Below, one piece after another: positions 7,992-16,743 of a DNA stretch of 64,000 nucleotides; the first letter of the stretch is position 1, and each line of letters starts with the position of its first letter. Position numbers and translations under genes: made by a program. The notes below the pieces were generated by a model. That model made no database searches, was not told the DNA's origin, and worked only from the letters and a program-made list of their open reading frames with translations. Source of the DNA: Curtobacterium sp. MCLR17_036 (lineage in GTDB: Bacteria > Actinomycetota > Actinomycetes > Actinomycetales > Microbacteriaceae); contig NZ_CP126269.1 of NCBI RefSeq assembly GCF_003234445.2, forward strand, positions 1,116,001 through 1,180,000, written 5' to 3'.

Positions 7992-9580
7992 TGGAGCGGC
8001 TCGTCATCCAGCGTGCGACGACGGGCGATGTCCTCTCGTACGACTTCCGTGGCGCGAGCCGTGCGGCGTTCACCCGGGAGCTGTCCGCGGTGGGGACGAT
8101 GCCGCTCACCATCGGCGCCGCGCAGGCGAAGACCACCGCGTCGGACGGGCTGCCGATGTTCGACGAGTGGGGCACGATCGTCACCCTCGACGACGACGGG
8201 GAGATCCGGTTCCGCGGGATCGTCACCGACGTGCAGTACGCGGGTCCCGAGTGGAAGCTCACGCTGTCCGCGCTGCCGACCGTGCTCTACGGCATTCCGT
8301 ACGACGACACCCCGTACTACGGCGCCGAGGTCGACCCCGCGTCGATCGTCCGGAAGCTCGTCGCGCACGTGCAGTCCTACCCGGACTCCGACGTCGGCCT
8401 CACCGTCGTCGGCTCGACGCCGGTGCGGGTGGGGTCGTTCTCCACCCAGCGGCGCATCGAGGCGGTGGCGTACTACAACGAGAAGGTCGCCGACTACAAG
8501 GCCGAGAACAAGAAGCTGCAGGACCTCCGGAAGATCGTCGCCGGCACCCGGAAGACCGCGGCGGCGCAGCGGACCAGCCGAGCGAACTCGTCGAAGGACC
8601 TGACGGCGGCGAAGAAGGCGCTCACCGCAGCGAAGTCGGCACTGACGAAGGCGAAGTCGGCGCTGACCGCGGCGAAGAAGACGAAGGACTCGGCGAAGAT
8701 CGCGGCCGCGCAGACCGCGGTGAACAACGCGCAGGCCGGTGTGACGTCCGCGACCGGTGTCGTCAACGACCGGCAGGCGGCGCTGAACGGCCGCGACAGC
8801 ACCCTCGACACGACGAACGCGCGGATCAAGGCGCAGCAGGCCGACGTCGACGCGCAGGCCGCGATCGTGAAGACGATGAAGGAGCGGAAGGACAAGGCGT
8901 CCGAGCTCAAGAACGCGGCACAGCAGCAGGAGTCCGACGACGGCGGCGCGTACGCGCTCGAGCCGTGGGAGGCGCAGGACTGCGGCCGGCTCATCGACGA
9001 CCTCGCGAAGGACGCCCCGTTCGACTGGGTGGAGGAGCACTACTGGGCGAGCGACGTCCCGCAAACCCGCATCCGGATCGCGCACCCGCGCACCGGGCGG
9101 CGGCTCTCCGGCGACTCCGACCCGAGCTTCCAGCAGGGCGTGAACATCACCGTGCAGCTGCAGCCCGCGTCGACGGGCAGCGACTACGCCAACACCGTGT
9201 TCGGGATCGGCGCCGGTGAGGGTGCAGGGTCGATCCGCCGGACGATCTCGAAGCGGGACAACCGGATTCGCCGCGTCGCGACGTTGCAGTCGAAGGACAT
9301 CAAGTCGAAGCAGGACATGACGACCCGGCTGCAGGCCGAGCTGATCGCACGGCAGCAGAACCTCGCCGTCGACTCGATCACCGTCGCGAACCACCCCAAC
9401 AGTCCACGCGGGTCGTACTCCATCGGCGACGACATCTACGTGCAGGGCGACGTGCCGCACTACGGCCGGTTCGGGCTGTGGCACCGCATCGTCGGCATCA
9501 CCGAGAACACGAACGGCACCACCGAGGTGAGCCTGCGGCTGACCGACTCGTTCACGTACGGAGCAGGAGTCGAAGCATGA
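7991..9580 (+). CDS. Baseplate hub-like minor tail protein with coiled-coil insert
   Basis: A 529-residue protein from ATG 7991. The N-terminal ~150 residues (MERLVIQRATTGDVLSYDF, EWGTIVTLDDDGEIRFRGIV) and the C-terminal ~190 residues resemble tail hub / Gp37-like proteins. Between them (about 160-320) is an Ala/Lys/Gln-rich segment with AAKKAL and AKSAL repeats, a long coiled coil. A hub split by a coiled-coil hairpin is unusual and could form a needle or a linker to the fibres. The gene ends in an ATGA overlap with the next one. Confidence 0.7.
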   Translation: MERLVIQRATTGDVLSYDFRGASRAAFTRELSAVGTMPLTIGAAQAKTTASDGLPMFDEWGTIVTLDDDGEIRFRGIVTDVQYAGPEWKLTLSALPTVLYGIPYDDTPYYGAEVDPASIVRKLVAHVQSYPDSDVGLTVVGSTPVRVGSFSTQRRIEAVAYYNEKVADYKAENKKLQDLRKIVAGTRKTAAAQRTSRANSSKDLTAAKKALTAAKSALTKAKSALTAAKKTKDSAKIAAAQTAVNNAQAGVTSATGVVNDRQAALNGRDSTLDTTNARIKAQQADVDAQAAIVKTMKERKDKASELKNAAQQQESDDGGAYALEPWEAQDCGRLIDDLAKDAPFDWVEEHYWASDVPQTRIRIAHPRTGRRLSGDSDPSFQQGVNITVQLQPASTGSDYANTVFGIGAGEGAGSIRRTISKRDNRIRRVATLQSKDIKSKQDMTTRLQAELIARQQNLAVDSITVANHPNSPRGSYSIGDDIYVQGDVPHYGRFGLWHRIVGITENTNGTTEVSLRLTDSFTYGAGVEA

Positions 9581-11250
9581 ACGGACCCGAGCAGGTCGCC
9601 CGCCGGCTGTACGAGCTGCAGTCGAAGATCGGTGCGCTCGGGGCTGCGGCGCAGATGCAGAACACCACCGTCGGCGGTGACGCTGCGGTACCGGTCGCTG
9701 ATGTGGTAACCGAGGCGGTCGTCACGAACGACGCGATGCCGGACGTGCAGGAGGACTCATCCGACGGCAACGAGGGCGTGTCGGACCTGCAGGCGAACCT
9801 GTCGGCCGTCGGTGAGGACCTCGTCGCGCGACTCGAGCAGGCGCAGGCAGACCTCGAGGTGGCGACCGCCGATCTTCTCGACGCGCAGCAGGACGTCAGC
9901 GACGCGTTCGGCCTCGAGCTGACAGGTCTCTCGGACCGGGTCGACCAGATCGTGGTCGGCGCGAATGGGACGCTGATCCTGTACTCCGCCGAAGCGCCGA
10001 CCGCCGACGACAAGGCACCGACGGGGTCGACGTGGTGGATGCTCAACGAGGCGGAGAACATTGTCGGGCAGTGGCAGCAGACCGGCACGCTCGACGAGCC
10101 GGTGTGGACGCCGCGACAGATCGAGTCGGAGGTGTTCGCGAACCTCGACGTCGGGAAGCTGTCGGCCGGACAGGCGGCGATCGCCGAGCTCGTCGCGTTG
10201 AAGATCGCGGCGTCGACGGCGAACATCCAGACGGTGAACGTGGCGAACCTGTTCGTCACGGACGGCGCGACGATGAACCAGGCGACGATCAACTACCTGT
10301 TCGCCAACGTGGTAGCGGCAAAAAAAATCACGGCCGACATGCTCGACGTGAACAGCTTGAACGGTGTCTCGGTGACGGGGCTGCTGTTGAAGACGGCGGC
10401 GTCGGGGCAGCGCATCGAGATCCAGAAGCAGCGCATCGACGTGTTCGGGGACGCTGGCGCCGCACCCATCTCCATCCAGGGGTACGCCCCCGACAGCACA
10501 GCTGGACAGCTGCTGATCACGGGGGCCAGTAGCAAGGGCAGCGCGACCGCTTCGTTCACGGGCGCGGACGCGATAGGTACGGCTTGGACGAACGACGGCT
10601 CGCCGAGCTCGATGCCGTTCAACGCGTACCTGACGCACGGCGCTGCCGCGCTGTCTCTCGGCTCCCGGTACCTGTTCGCGTACGACCCGGAGAACGTCCT
10701 CGCATACTGCGTGATGGACGCGTCAGACCTGTACAACGTGGCCCTGACGGCGACCCGGTTCCGATTCAAGGCCCGAGGGTCCAACGCGGCCCCGCGCAAC
10801 GTGATCGCACCCATGACGTCAGCCACCGGCGAGACACGAGTCATGGTCCAGGCAGACGACTTCCGTCTCCGAGACGGGACGTCCATCGGCACCGACACCG
10901 GATGGGTGACGTCGGGCTTCACGGTCCCGAGCGGCGTGCTGGTGAGCGGAGCGCGCATCCGCCGCGTCGGCCAGGTCGTGTCCCTCGTCGTCGACTCGAT
11001 CACTGTCAACTCGCTCGCGATCCCCACCTCTGGCGACGTGCCGAACACAGCTGTGCTGAAGGTCCCTGACGGGTTCGCTCCTTCATACGGGCAAGCGATC
11101 GGGTCGCTGGTGGCGGGCCGCATGTGCTCGTTCGTCATGGGCGCTTCCGGAAACCTCGTACTCGGCTCAGTCGTTCCCGACGCTACGCAGACCGGCACGA
11201 TCACCGTCGACTACAACACGTCCGCCGGGGGCACGTACCTCTACGGATGA
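9577..11250 (+). CDS. Minor tail / tail fibre-like protein
   Basis: A 557-residue protein from ATG 9577 overlapping the previous stop. The N-terminus has coiled-coil heptads (about 5-30 and 70-115). The middle segment TPRQIESEVFANLDVGKL is typical of baseplate-attached fibre proteins. The C-terminus is a Val/Ser/Thr-rich beta domain ending in GGTYLYG, probably the receptor-binding part. Codons 248-250 lie on an unusual run of eight A (10320-10327). A terminator-like hairpin follows the stop. Confidence 0.7.
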   Translation: MNGPEQVARRLYELQSKIGALGAAAQMQNTTVGGDAAVPVADVVTEAVVTNDAMPDVQEDSSDGNEGVSDLQANLSAVGEDLVARLEQAQADLEVATADLLDAQQDVSDAFGLELTGLSDRVDQIVVGANGTLILYSAEAPTADDKAPTGSTWWMLNEAENIVGQWQQTGTLDEPVWTPRQIESEVFANLDVGKLSAGQAAIAELVALKIAASTANIQTVNVANLFVTDGATMNQATINYLFANVVAAKKITADMLDVNSLNGVSVTGLLLKTAASGQRIEIQKQRIDVFGDAGAAPISIQGYAPDSTAGQLLITGASSKGSATASFTGADAIGTAWTNDGSPSSMPFNAYLTHGAAALSLGSRYLFAYDPENVLAYCVMDASDLYNVALTATRFRFKARGSNAAPRNVIAPMTSATGETRVMVQADDFRLRDGTSIGTDTGWVTSGFTVPSGVLVSGARIRRVGQVVSLVVDSITVNSLAIPTSGDVPNTAVLKVPDGFAPSYGQAIGSLVAGRMCSFVMGASGNLVLGSVVPDATQTGTITVDYNTSAGGTYLYG

Positions 11251-11270
11251 TGCACGCTCACCACCCACCT

Positions 11271-11290
11271 GGCCGTCCCTCGGGGCGGCC
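11271..11290 (+). terminator. Terminator-like hairpin between tail and lysis genes
   Basis: GGCCGTCC (11271-11278) pairs with GGGCGGCC (11283-11290) with one G-T pair and a CTCG loop, followed by TTCGTC. It separates the fibre gene from the lysis cassette and resembles the hairpin at 736-762. Confidence 0.5.
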
Positions 11291-11310
11291 TTCGTCATGA
11301 AGGGGGCCGC

Positions 11311-12129
11311 ATGGTCGCCAAGTTCAGCGTCGGGAAGTCCTCGTACGGGGACCTCCGCGGCGTGGAGCAGTACGTGTCGTCCGAGCGGATGGCGCTGCAG
11401 GTGCTGTCCACGATCATCGACCTCAACGCATACCTCCGCTCGAAGGGCCGAGGCGGATCGCTGTCGGTCAACGAGGGAATGCGGTCCCGGGCACGGCAGT
11501 CGCTGCTGTACACGCAGTACCTCCGCACCGGCTACCCGGTCGCCGCGTACCCGTTCACGTCCCGCCACGACGAGGTCCTCCGAGGCAACGCCGTCGACTT
11601 CGGCATCACGGAGGCGGACGGGTCGAACCGGGCACTGTCCGCCGACGAGTTCGCGAAGCTCCACGAAATCGTCCAGGGCCGCGGCGGCACGTGGACGGGC
11701 GTCAACTTCGGTGAGCCGTGGCACCACGAGATGGCGACGCGTGCGGAAGCGGTCCCACCGTACCCGGACGCTCGAGCGCGTCTCGCCGGCAAGCCGAAGC
11801 CGCCGCCGTCGAAGAAGCCGAAGCCCGCACCCACTCCGAAACCCACCACCCCGAAACGTGAGGTCGACATGCTCTACGTGACGTCCGACAAGACGAAGAA
11901 GAAGTACGCGATCGGTGAGCTGTCGTTCACCGCCGTGTCCGACTCCCGCGCCATCACCTACTCCCACGCCGTCCCCGGCGACTCGAACCTGTTCCGGACG
12001 CTCACGTCGGCGCAGGTGTCGGGTCTGATCCAGGACTGCCGTGCCCGCCGCGACTCCCTCGGTGTGGCCCTGTCGCCCGTGTTCGAGGCGTCCGTGAAGG
12101 CCGTTCTCGCTGAGGAGGACGCAGCATGA
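11311..12129 (+). CDS. Endolysin, M15 D-Ala-D-Ala-type peptidase
   Basis: A 272-residue lysin. The catalytic domain spans about residues 20-145 and carries the M15 zinc motif: a His in SRHDEV, Asp in GNAVDFGI, and Glu/His in EPWHHEM. A Pro/Lys linker (about 160-185) leads to a C-terminal domain of ~85 residues that is probably the cell wall-binding part. It has no signal peptide, so release should depend on the downstream membrane proteins. Its stop overlaps the next start (ATGA). It is a different M15 lineage from the domain at the end of the tape measure. Confidence 0.9.
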   Translation: MVAKFSVGKSSYGDLRGVEQYVSSERMALQVLSTIIDLNAYLRSKGRGGSLSVNEGMRSRARQSLLYTQYLRTGYPVAAYPFTSRHDEVLRGNAVDFGITEADGSNRALSADEFAKLHEIVQGRGGTWTGVNFGEPWHHEMATRAEAVPPYPDARARLAGKPKPPPSKKPKPAPTPKPTTPKREVDMLYVTSDKTKKKYAIGELSFTAVSDSRAITYSHAVPGDSNLFRTLTSAQVSGLIQDCRARRDSLGVALSPVFEASVKAVLAEEDAA

Positions 12130-12500
12130 CCGGCGACCACGAGGCGACGAAGAAGCTCGACGTCGACGCGATCTGGTTCAAGGGCCAGCGGGTCCTGCGC
12201 ACCGTGTTCACGACCGTGCTGACGGTCCTGCCGATCGTCCCGCAGGTCGTGCAGGTCGTGCAGGGGCAGTGGCCGGCTGCGACCGGTCTCACCGCGGTCG
12301 CGGTGCAGGCTGTCGCGATCAACGCCGCGCTGACGGCGATCATCGCGATCCCGACCGTGAACACGTGGCTGACGGCGATCGGCCTCGGGTCCGTGCCGCG
12401 GAAGGAAGCCAAGGCGAACGCGGCCGCGAAGTCGCAGGAGCTGCAGCCCGCTCAGTACGAACCGTCCGACGTCGACTACCGCTCCCAGCAGGGCGACTAG
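12126..12500 (+). CDS. Putative holin
   Basis: A 124-residue protein with two predicted membrane helices (about 28-48, VLTVLPIVPQVVQVV, and 53-80, TGLTAVAVQAVAI) and a charged C-terminal tail. It resembles r1t-type holins of actinophages. It overlaps the endolysin stop by 4 bases. It would form the membrane lesions through which the lysin reaches peptidoglycan. Confidence 0.75.
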   Translation: MTGDHEATKKLDVDAIWFKGQRVLRTVFTTVLTVLPIVPQVVQVVQGQWPAATGLTAVAVQAVAINAALTAIIAIPTVNTWLTAIGLGSVPRKEAKANAAAKSQELQPAQYEPSDVDYRSQQGD

Positions 12501-12515
12501 CAGGGAGGTGACGGG

Positions 12516-12986
12516 ATGCGTTCCGTCCAACTCGTCAAGCGGCTGCTCGCCGCATCCATCTGGGGCCCGAACGGCGTCGACCAGAGCGACGACCGTGTGC
12601 GGTGGCTGCTCCGTGTCGGCCTGCCCGGGTTCGACATCTTCGCCATCTGCTTCGGCGTGTGGGGGTACCTCGGTGGTATCCCCGCACTCCGCGACTCGTT
12701 CGGGGAGGCGTACGCGCAGTCGTTCGGCCTGACCCTCGCCGCGACCGCTCTGGTGTGTCTGGTGGGGATCGCGTTCCCGGCGCTGCTGTGGCGGTTCGAG
12801 TTCTGGGGCAAGTGCTTCATGCTCGGCCTGCTGCTGCTGTACGCGGCGTCCGTGTTCCTCGCGGGCATCACGGGCGGTGACATCGGCCGTTCCGGTGTGG
12901 GGTGGGCGATCCTCGCGATGGCTGTCCTGCCGGCGTGGAGGGTGACGGACATCGCCCGCGATCAGGAGGTGCACCAGTGGAAGTGA
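12516..12986 (+). CDS. Phage membrane protein, possible second holin or lysis regulator
   Basis: A 156-residue protein from ATG 12516 with GGAGGTGA just upstream. Four hydrophobic helices are visible (about 33-50, 66-88, 94-118, 126-143). It lies inside the lysis cassette after the holin-like gene. Multi-helix proteins at this place in actinophages may be second holins or antiholins. The family is not recognised beyond this topology. Confidence 0.6.
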   Translation: MRSVQLVKRLLAASIWGPNGVDQSDDRVRWLLRVGLPGFDIFAICFGVWGYLGGIPALRDSFGEAYAQSFGLTLAATALVCLVGIAFPALLWRFEFWGKCFMLGLLLLYAASVFLAGITGGDIGRSGVGWAILAMAVLPAWRVTDIARDQEVHQWK

Positions 12987-13453
12987 GCGTGCTTCTCCCG
13001 GTGGCGGCGCCGATCGCGATCGCGTTCATCAGCGGCGGTGTCGCGATCTGGACGTCGCGGCGGTCGTCGCGGGTGCAGGAGGCGGCGGCGCGTGCGCAGT
13101 CGCGGACGTCGCAGTTCGATCAGGCGATCGAGCTCGACAAGTACACGCAGGAGCGGATCGACGCTGCGGTGGCGAAGGCGATCGCGCCGTACGTGGAGCG
13201 CATCGAACGTCTCGAGCAGGGCTACAGCCAGGTGGTGCGGACGTTGCGGAGTGTGCGGCAGGCGTTCCGGGAGTACATCCGCGCGGTCCGTGCGCAGTGG
13301 GGTCACGCGGTGGAACCGCCGGCGGTGGACGCGCACATCCGGGACTTGCTCGCGGAAGACGACCTTGATGGCACGTTCGACGCTGCGGGGATCGCGCAGG
13401 CGCGGCAGAACCTCATCGACGACCAGTCGGCCTCGGCGCCGGCGCACGACTGA
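12977..13453 (+). CDS. Single-pass membrane protein with coiled coil (lysis cassette)
   Basis: A 158-residue protein. GTG 12977 was chosen because CAGGAGGTG lies seven bases upstream; the frame starting at 12902 would overlap the previous gene by 85 bases. One N-terminal membrane helix (VLLPVAAPIAIAFISGG) is followed by a long charged coiled coil (about 30-125) and a flexible tail. The topology is like a lysis accessory protein that spans from membrane to wall or cytoplasm. No direct homology is claimed. Confidence 0.6.
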   Translation: MEVSVLLPVAAPIAIAFISGGVAIWTSRRSSRVQEAAARAQSRTSQFDQAIELDKYTQERIDAAVAKAIAPYVERIERLEQGYSQVVRTLRSVRQAFREYIRAVRAQWGHAVEPPAVDAHIRDLLAEDDLDGTFDAAGIAQARQNLIDDQSASAPAHD

Positions 13454-13467
13454 GACGGAGACACACG

Positions 13468-14835
13468 ATGCAGTACGGAACAGTCACGGGCCGGTTCCTC
13501 GCCGCGGTCGCGGACACCCCGCAGGACGCGGACACGAACCCGGATGAGGTGCCGCTGCAGGGGACGGTGACGTTCACCCCGTCGGCGGCGGCGTTGAAGG
13601 TGGCGGGGCAGGGTGCGACGATCCTGCCCGTCCCGATCGCGGGGACCCTCGACGCGGACGGGTACCTGACGTTGAACGGTCAGCGTGGGGTGACGTTGAT
13701 CGCGACGGACACGGATGAGACGAACCCGCGGGACTTCACGTACCGGGTGACGTTCTCGGGCCTGAACTACGGCGGCGTGGGCGTCTCGTACCAGTCGTTC
13801 TCGATCGCGGTGCCGGCGGGGCAGACGATCGACCTGGCGGTGGTGGCGCCGGTCGCGGAGGCGAAGGGCGCGGCGATCGTCCGCGGCGAGAAGGGCGACC
13901 CGGGCGGCACGTTCACGTACGACCCCGACGACGGCCTCTACACCGCCGACGACGCGGTCCCCATCCCGTCGCTCGAGGTCGCCGTCACGACGACCGGCAC
14001 CGACGACGTCACCGTACTCAAGCCGTCCGGGGACGTCCGCCCAGGCGTCTGGGAGTGGGTACACGACGCGCCCGCCGGCTACCTGTTCCACCTGCTCACC
14101 GGGCAGAACGCCAGCAGCGCGTCCGCGCTCATCGGCATGGGGATCGACAACGGCGGCATCGGCCTGTTCCTCAACAACAAGAAGACCGGCGTCGGCATCT
14201 CGATCCAGCAGAACGACTCGATCACCTCGGCGACCGCATACGGCGTCTACGCCAGCCAGCTGTCGACGAAGGCCCCACTGATCCACGTCGATCAGGCCGA
14301 CGGCGCGAAGCACGTCCTCCGCGTCGTCGCGTCCGAGTCGTCCGTCGAGACGAACGAGCTGCTCGAGATCATCACCACCGGTGTCTCCGGCGGCGGCTAC
14401 GTCTCCGCCCGCTCGGGGACCATCTACTGGAAGTCCGACATCAACGCCACGCAGGGCAAGCGGCTCCGCGCGGTGCAGAACGTCGTCGCCGACGGGAACT
14501 CCACCGCAATCGAACCCGACTCCCTCCGGCTCTCCACCTGGAACGGCGGCGACGGCGGCTACTGGCAGAAGCGCATCGCGCAGAACGGGCAGTCCCTCCT
14601 GCTGCAGGGCGCCGACGGCACATCAGGCGGCCGTGACGCTGCGCCGGCGACGTGGTTCACCGCGGTCGAGACGAAGCAGGTGAGCGGCACGGCGGCCGGC
14701 ACCCAGGTCGGGTTCTACGGCGTCACGCCCGTGAGCCGGCAGGCGGCGCCCTCGGCAGCGACCGATGCGGCGTCTGCGGTGTCCGCCGTGAACACGCTCC
14801 GCGACTCGCTCGTGGCGCTGGGGCTGCTGTCGTGA
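13468..14835 (+). CDS. Tail fibre / receptor-binding-like protein
   Basis: A 455-residue protein. The first ~130 residues are a beta-sandwich-like domain found on several actinophage fibre proteins. A short collagen-like stretch (GEKGDPGG) follows, then a large beta-rich domain (about 165-410). The C-terminus has the phage fibre motif VGFYGVTPVSRQ and a short trimerising helix. Its place after the lysis genes suggests a late-acquired or exchangeable host-recognition module. Its stop overlaps the following small gene by 4 bases. Confidence 0.7.
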   Translation: MQYGTVTGRFLAAVADTPQDADTNPDEVPLQGTVTFTPSAAALKVAGQGATILPVPIAGTLDADGYLTLNGQRGVTLIATDTDETNPRDFTYRVTFSGLNYGGVGVSYQSFSIAVPAGQTIDLAVVAPVAEAKGAAIVRGEKGDPGGTFTYDPDDGLYTADDAVPIPSLEVAVTTTGTDDVTVLKPSGDVRPGVWEWVHDAPAGYLFHLLTGQNASSASALIGMGIDNGGIGLFLNNKKTGVGISIQQNDSITSATAYGVYASQLSTKAPLIHVDQADGAKHVLRVVASESSVETNELLEIITTGVSGGGYVSARSGTIYWKSDINATQGKRLRAVQNVVADGNSTAIEPDSLRLSTWNGGDGGYWQKRIAQNGQSLLLQGADGTSGGRDAAPATWFTAVETKQVSGTAAGTQVGFYGVTPVSRQAAPSAATDAASAVSAVNTLRDSLVALGLLS

Positions 14836-14951
14836 CCCCGGAGGAAGTGTTGGCACTGCTGCAGACGATCGCCCGCCAGCAGATCCGAATCGGCCGTCTC
14901 GAGGCGGCGCTGGCGCAGGAGCGAGCGGCGGCGGCCGCGTCTACTGAATGA
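14832..14951 (+). CDS. Small coiled-coil phage protein (39 aa)
   Basis: A 39-residue frame from GTG 14832, in a GTGA overlap with the fibre gene stop, so translation is probably coupled. It is almost entirely a helix with heptad spacing (EVLALLQ, RIGRLEAALAQ). Its last 11 bases overlap the end of the convergent SGNH hydrolase gene. It could be a fibre chaperone or oligomerisation peptide. That role is a guess from position. Confidence 0.5.
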   Translation: MTPEEVLALLQTIARQQIRIGRLEAALAQERAAAAASTE

Positions 14952-15708
14952 CGATGCGCTGCAGGAGCGCGTCGGCGATCAGCTTGTGCCCCTTGTCGTT
15001 GGGGTGGAAGTCGTCGGTCTCGCCCTGCCACGTCGGCTCCCCGACGGGGCCGATGACGTCGTTCTCCGTGTAGATCGGACGCAGCGACACGAACAGCCCG
15101 CCCGCCTTCGCGCAGAGGCGACGGATGGACGTGTCGTAGGCGCTCTCCCCGGGCTCGCCGCCGTTGGCTTCCCACACGCCCGCGCAGACGATCTGCACGT
15201 CGGGGGAGCCGTCGGTCACCTTCTGCAACAGTGCGGAGTACGCGTCGTCGAACTCGTCCATGGGGACCTGGTTGCCCTGGTCGTTCGTGCCGAGCTCGAT
15301 CACGGCGAGGTCGAGGCCGGACGGCACCGGGTACTTGTCGGAGACCTGCAGCGTGGTGCCGCCGGACAGCGCGCTGTTGTACTCCTTCACGGGGCCGGAT
15401 GCTTCCATGCTGTCGAGCATCCGCCACTTGAACGCGTCGGCCTGCGTCGACGAGTACAGGCCCCCGGTGAGGGAGTCGCCCGCGAACAGCACGTTCAACG
15501 GAGTCTCACCGTCACGGGTGACAGTCACGGTCCGCGTCGACGGGGTGCTCGTGAACGTGGGCACCGGCCCGGCGACTGTGCCTGCGGCGGGCTTGGACGC
15601 TGCGACGTGCTGCATCGCGAGGACGACCATCATCACGGCCATGATCGCGACGAGCACGACGATGATCCCCTTGTAGCTGCGCTCGAACCAGCTGACGAAA
15701 CTCCCCAT
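14941..15708 (-). CDS. Membrane-anchored SGNH/GDSL hydrolase (prophage cargo)
   Basis: A 255-residue protein with a signal-anchor helix (about 14-36), a Ser/Thr/Pro-rich stalk (to ~70), then an SGNH hydrolase domain. Visible motifs are GDSLTGG (nucleophile Ser), GTND (block III Asn) and DDFHPND (catalytic Asp and His). The catalytic part should face outside the membrane and remove acyl groups from a wall or surface polymer. It is encoded against the late genes, as cargo genes often are, so it may be expressed in the lysogen and alter the surface. A role in lysis is the alternative. Confidence 0.85.
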   Translation of the reverse strand: MGSFVSWFERSYKGIIVVLVAIMAVMMVVLAMQHVAASKPAAGTVAGPVPTFTSTPSTRTVTVTRDGETPLNVLFAGDSLTGGLYSSTQADAFKWRMLDSMEASGPVKEYNSALSGGTTLQVSDKYPVPSGLDLAVIELGTNDQGNQVPMDEFDDAYSALLQKVTDGSPDVQIVCAGVWEANGGEPGESAYDTSIRRLCAKAGGLFVSLRPIYTENDVIGPVGEPTWQGETDDFHPNDKGHKLIADALLQRIVIQ

Positions 15709-15739
15709 GATGCTCCGATCCTAAGCGGCACACGACGAA

Positions 15740-15772
15740 CGCCCCGCCCCCTCAACCGAGGGTGGCGGGGCG
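15740..15772. terminator. Strong hairpin, probable bidirectional terminator
   Basis: CGCCCCGCC (15740-15748) pairs with GGCGGGGCG (15764-15772), with an inner CCCTC/GAGGG stem and AACC loop. It lies upstream of the SGNH gene and before the next rightward gene. The hairpin at 16040-16075 has a very similar sequence. Confidence 0.55.
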
Positions 15773-15836
15773 GTCTTCGTCGTCTCCGGCCGGCAGCTGA
15801 GAGCTGTCAGACGACGGGCCTCCTACCGTCGGTGAC

Positions 15837-16034
15837 ATGCGTTGCGAGTCGAAGATGAACGGTTGGTCGTGCGAGCTGCCGGCGGACCACGCCGGCGCGC
15901 ACGTGCAGCACGGTGACTGCTGCGTCGCAGAGTGGTCGTCCGAAGGGCTCGACGACGCGGTCGCGTCCTTCTTCGACGACTTCGCCGATTCCTTGGTCCC
16001 CACTGCCGACGGCGCGCGCAGCTGGCGGGGCTAG
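15837..16034 (+). CDS. Small Cys/His-rich phage protein
   Basis: A 65-residue protein from ATG 15837. The N-terminal half has Cys3, Cys12, His18, His22, His25 and Cys28/29, including CELPADHAGAH, a spacing that could bind zinc. The C-terminal half is acidic and Phe-rich (ASFFDDFADS). Similar short proteins are common in actinophages and have no known role. It is flanked by two near-identical hairpins and lies between two leftward cargo genes. Confidence 0.55.
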   Translation: MRCESKMNGWSCELPADHAGAHVQHGDCCVAEWSSEGLDDAVASFFDDFADSLVPTADGARSWRG

Positions 16035-16039
16035 AGCTG

Positions 16040-16075
16040 AACGCCCCGCCCCTTCAGCTGAGGGAGCGGGGCGTT
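16040..16075. terminator. Terminator-like hairpin
   Basis: AACGCCCCGC (16040-16049) pairs perfectly with GCGGGGCGTT (16066-16075), followed by CTTCGTCGTT. It can end transcripts from the small Cys/His gene and from the convergent lipoprotein gene. Confidence 0.65.
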
Positions 16076-16092
16076 CTTCGTCGTTGCAGGGA

Positions 16093-16686
16093 TCAGGACG
16101 CGGACGCCTCAACCTCGTCGAAGCCACCCGCCGGCATCACAGTCACACGCCACGCGGACGTCACCGGCTCGTCGAACGCGACCAACGCGGTGCCCTTCGC
16201 GCCGGCCGCGAGGTCGAACAGGGCGTACTTGTTGCTCGCGTCGATCAGCGCGTTGTACTTCTCCGTGTCGTCGCCAGCGGCGTCCTCCCACGCGGAGAAC
16301 TTGTCGGACAGGTCCACGCTCTGGATCTGCTTCCCGTCCTTCGTCACCACCGTGATGCCGTACATGTTGAGCGAGTCCGTGCCGCTCGTGTTGTCGAGCT
16401 CCACCGGCACCAACGTCACCGCCTCGCCGTCCACGGACGCTCGAGCGGCTTCCACCGCGGCGACGTTCGCGTTGTCGGAGCTGTCCCCGAACTGGAACGA
16501 ACCGGTCGCGCCCTGGTAGTCGAACGTCCACGTCTTGTCGACGTTCTCCACGGGCGTCGCCTTCGTCTGCGTCGGTGCCGACTCGACCTCAGCGCTGTCC
16601 CCGCCGGACGAGTCCCCGCCTCCGCTGCAGCCGGCGAGACCGATGGTGAGGGTGAGCGCCGTCGCGGCGAGCATGAGCTTCTTCAC
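16093..16686 (-). CDS. Prophage lipoprotein
   Basis: A 197-residue protein from GTG 16686, preferred over the GTG at 16725 because it gives a standard 20-residue lipoprotein signal ending in IGLAGC. After a Gly/Ser/Asp linker comes a beta-rich domain with SLNMYGITVVTKDGKQ that resembles DUF4352-type immunoglobulin-like lipoprotein domains. Temperate phages of Gram-positive bacteria often encode a surface lipoprotein near the integrase, and some block superinfection by related phages. That role is inferred, not shown. Confidence 0.75.
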   Translation of the reverse strand: MKKLMLAATALTLTIGLAGCSGGGDSSGGDSAEVESAPTQTKATPVENVDKTWTFDYQGATGSFQFGDSSDNANVAAVEAARASVDGEAVTLVPVELDNTSGTDSLNMYGITVVTKDGKQIQSVDLSDKFSAWEDAAGDDTEKYNALIDASNKYALFDLAAGAKGTALVAFDEPVTSAWRVTVMPAGGFDEVEASAS

Positions 16687-16743
16687 GAGGCTGAGCCTAG
16701 GTCGTCGAGCACCAGACCTGTCCACCCCCGTTGTGGGTCCCAG

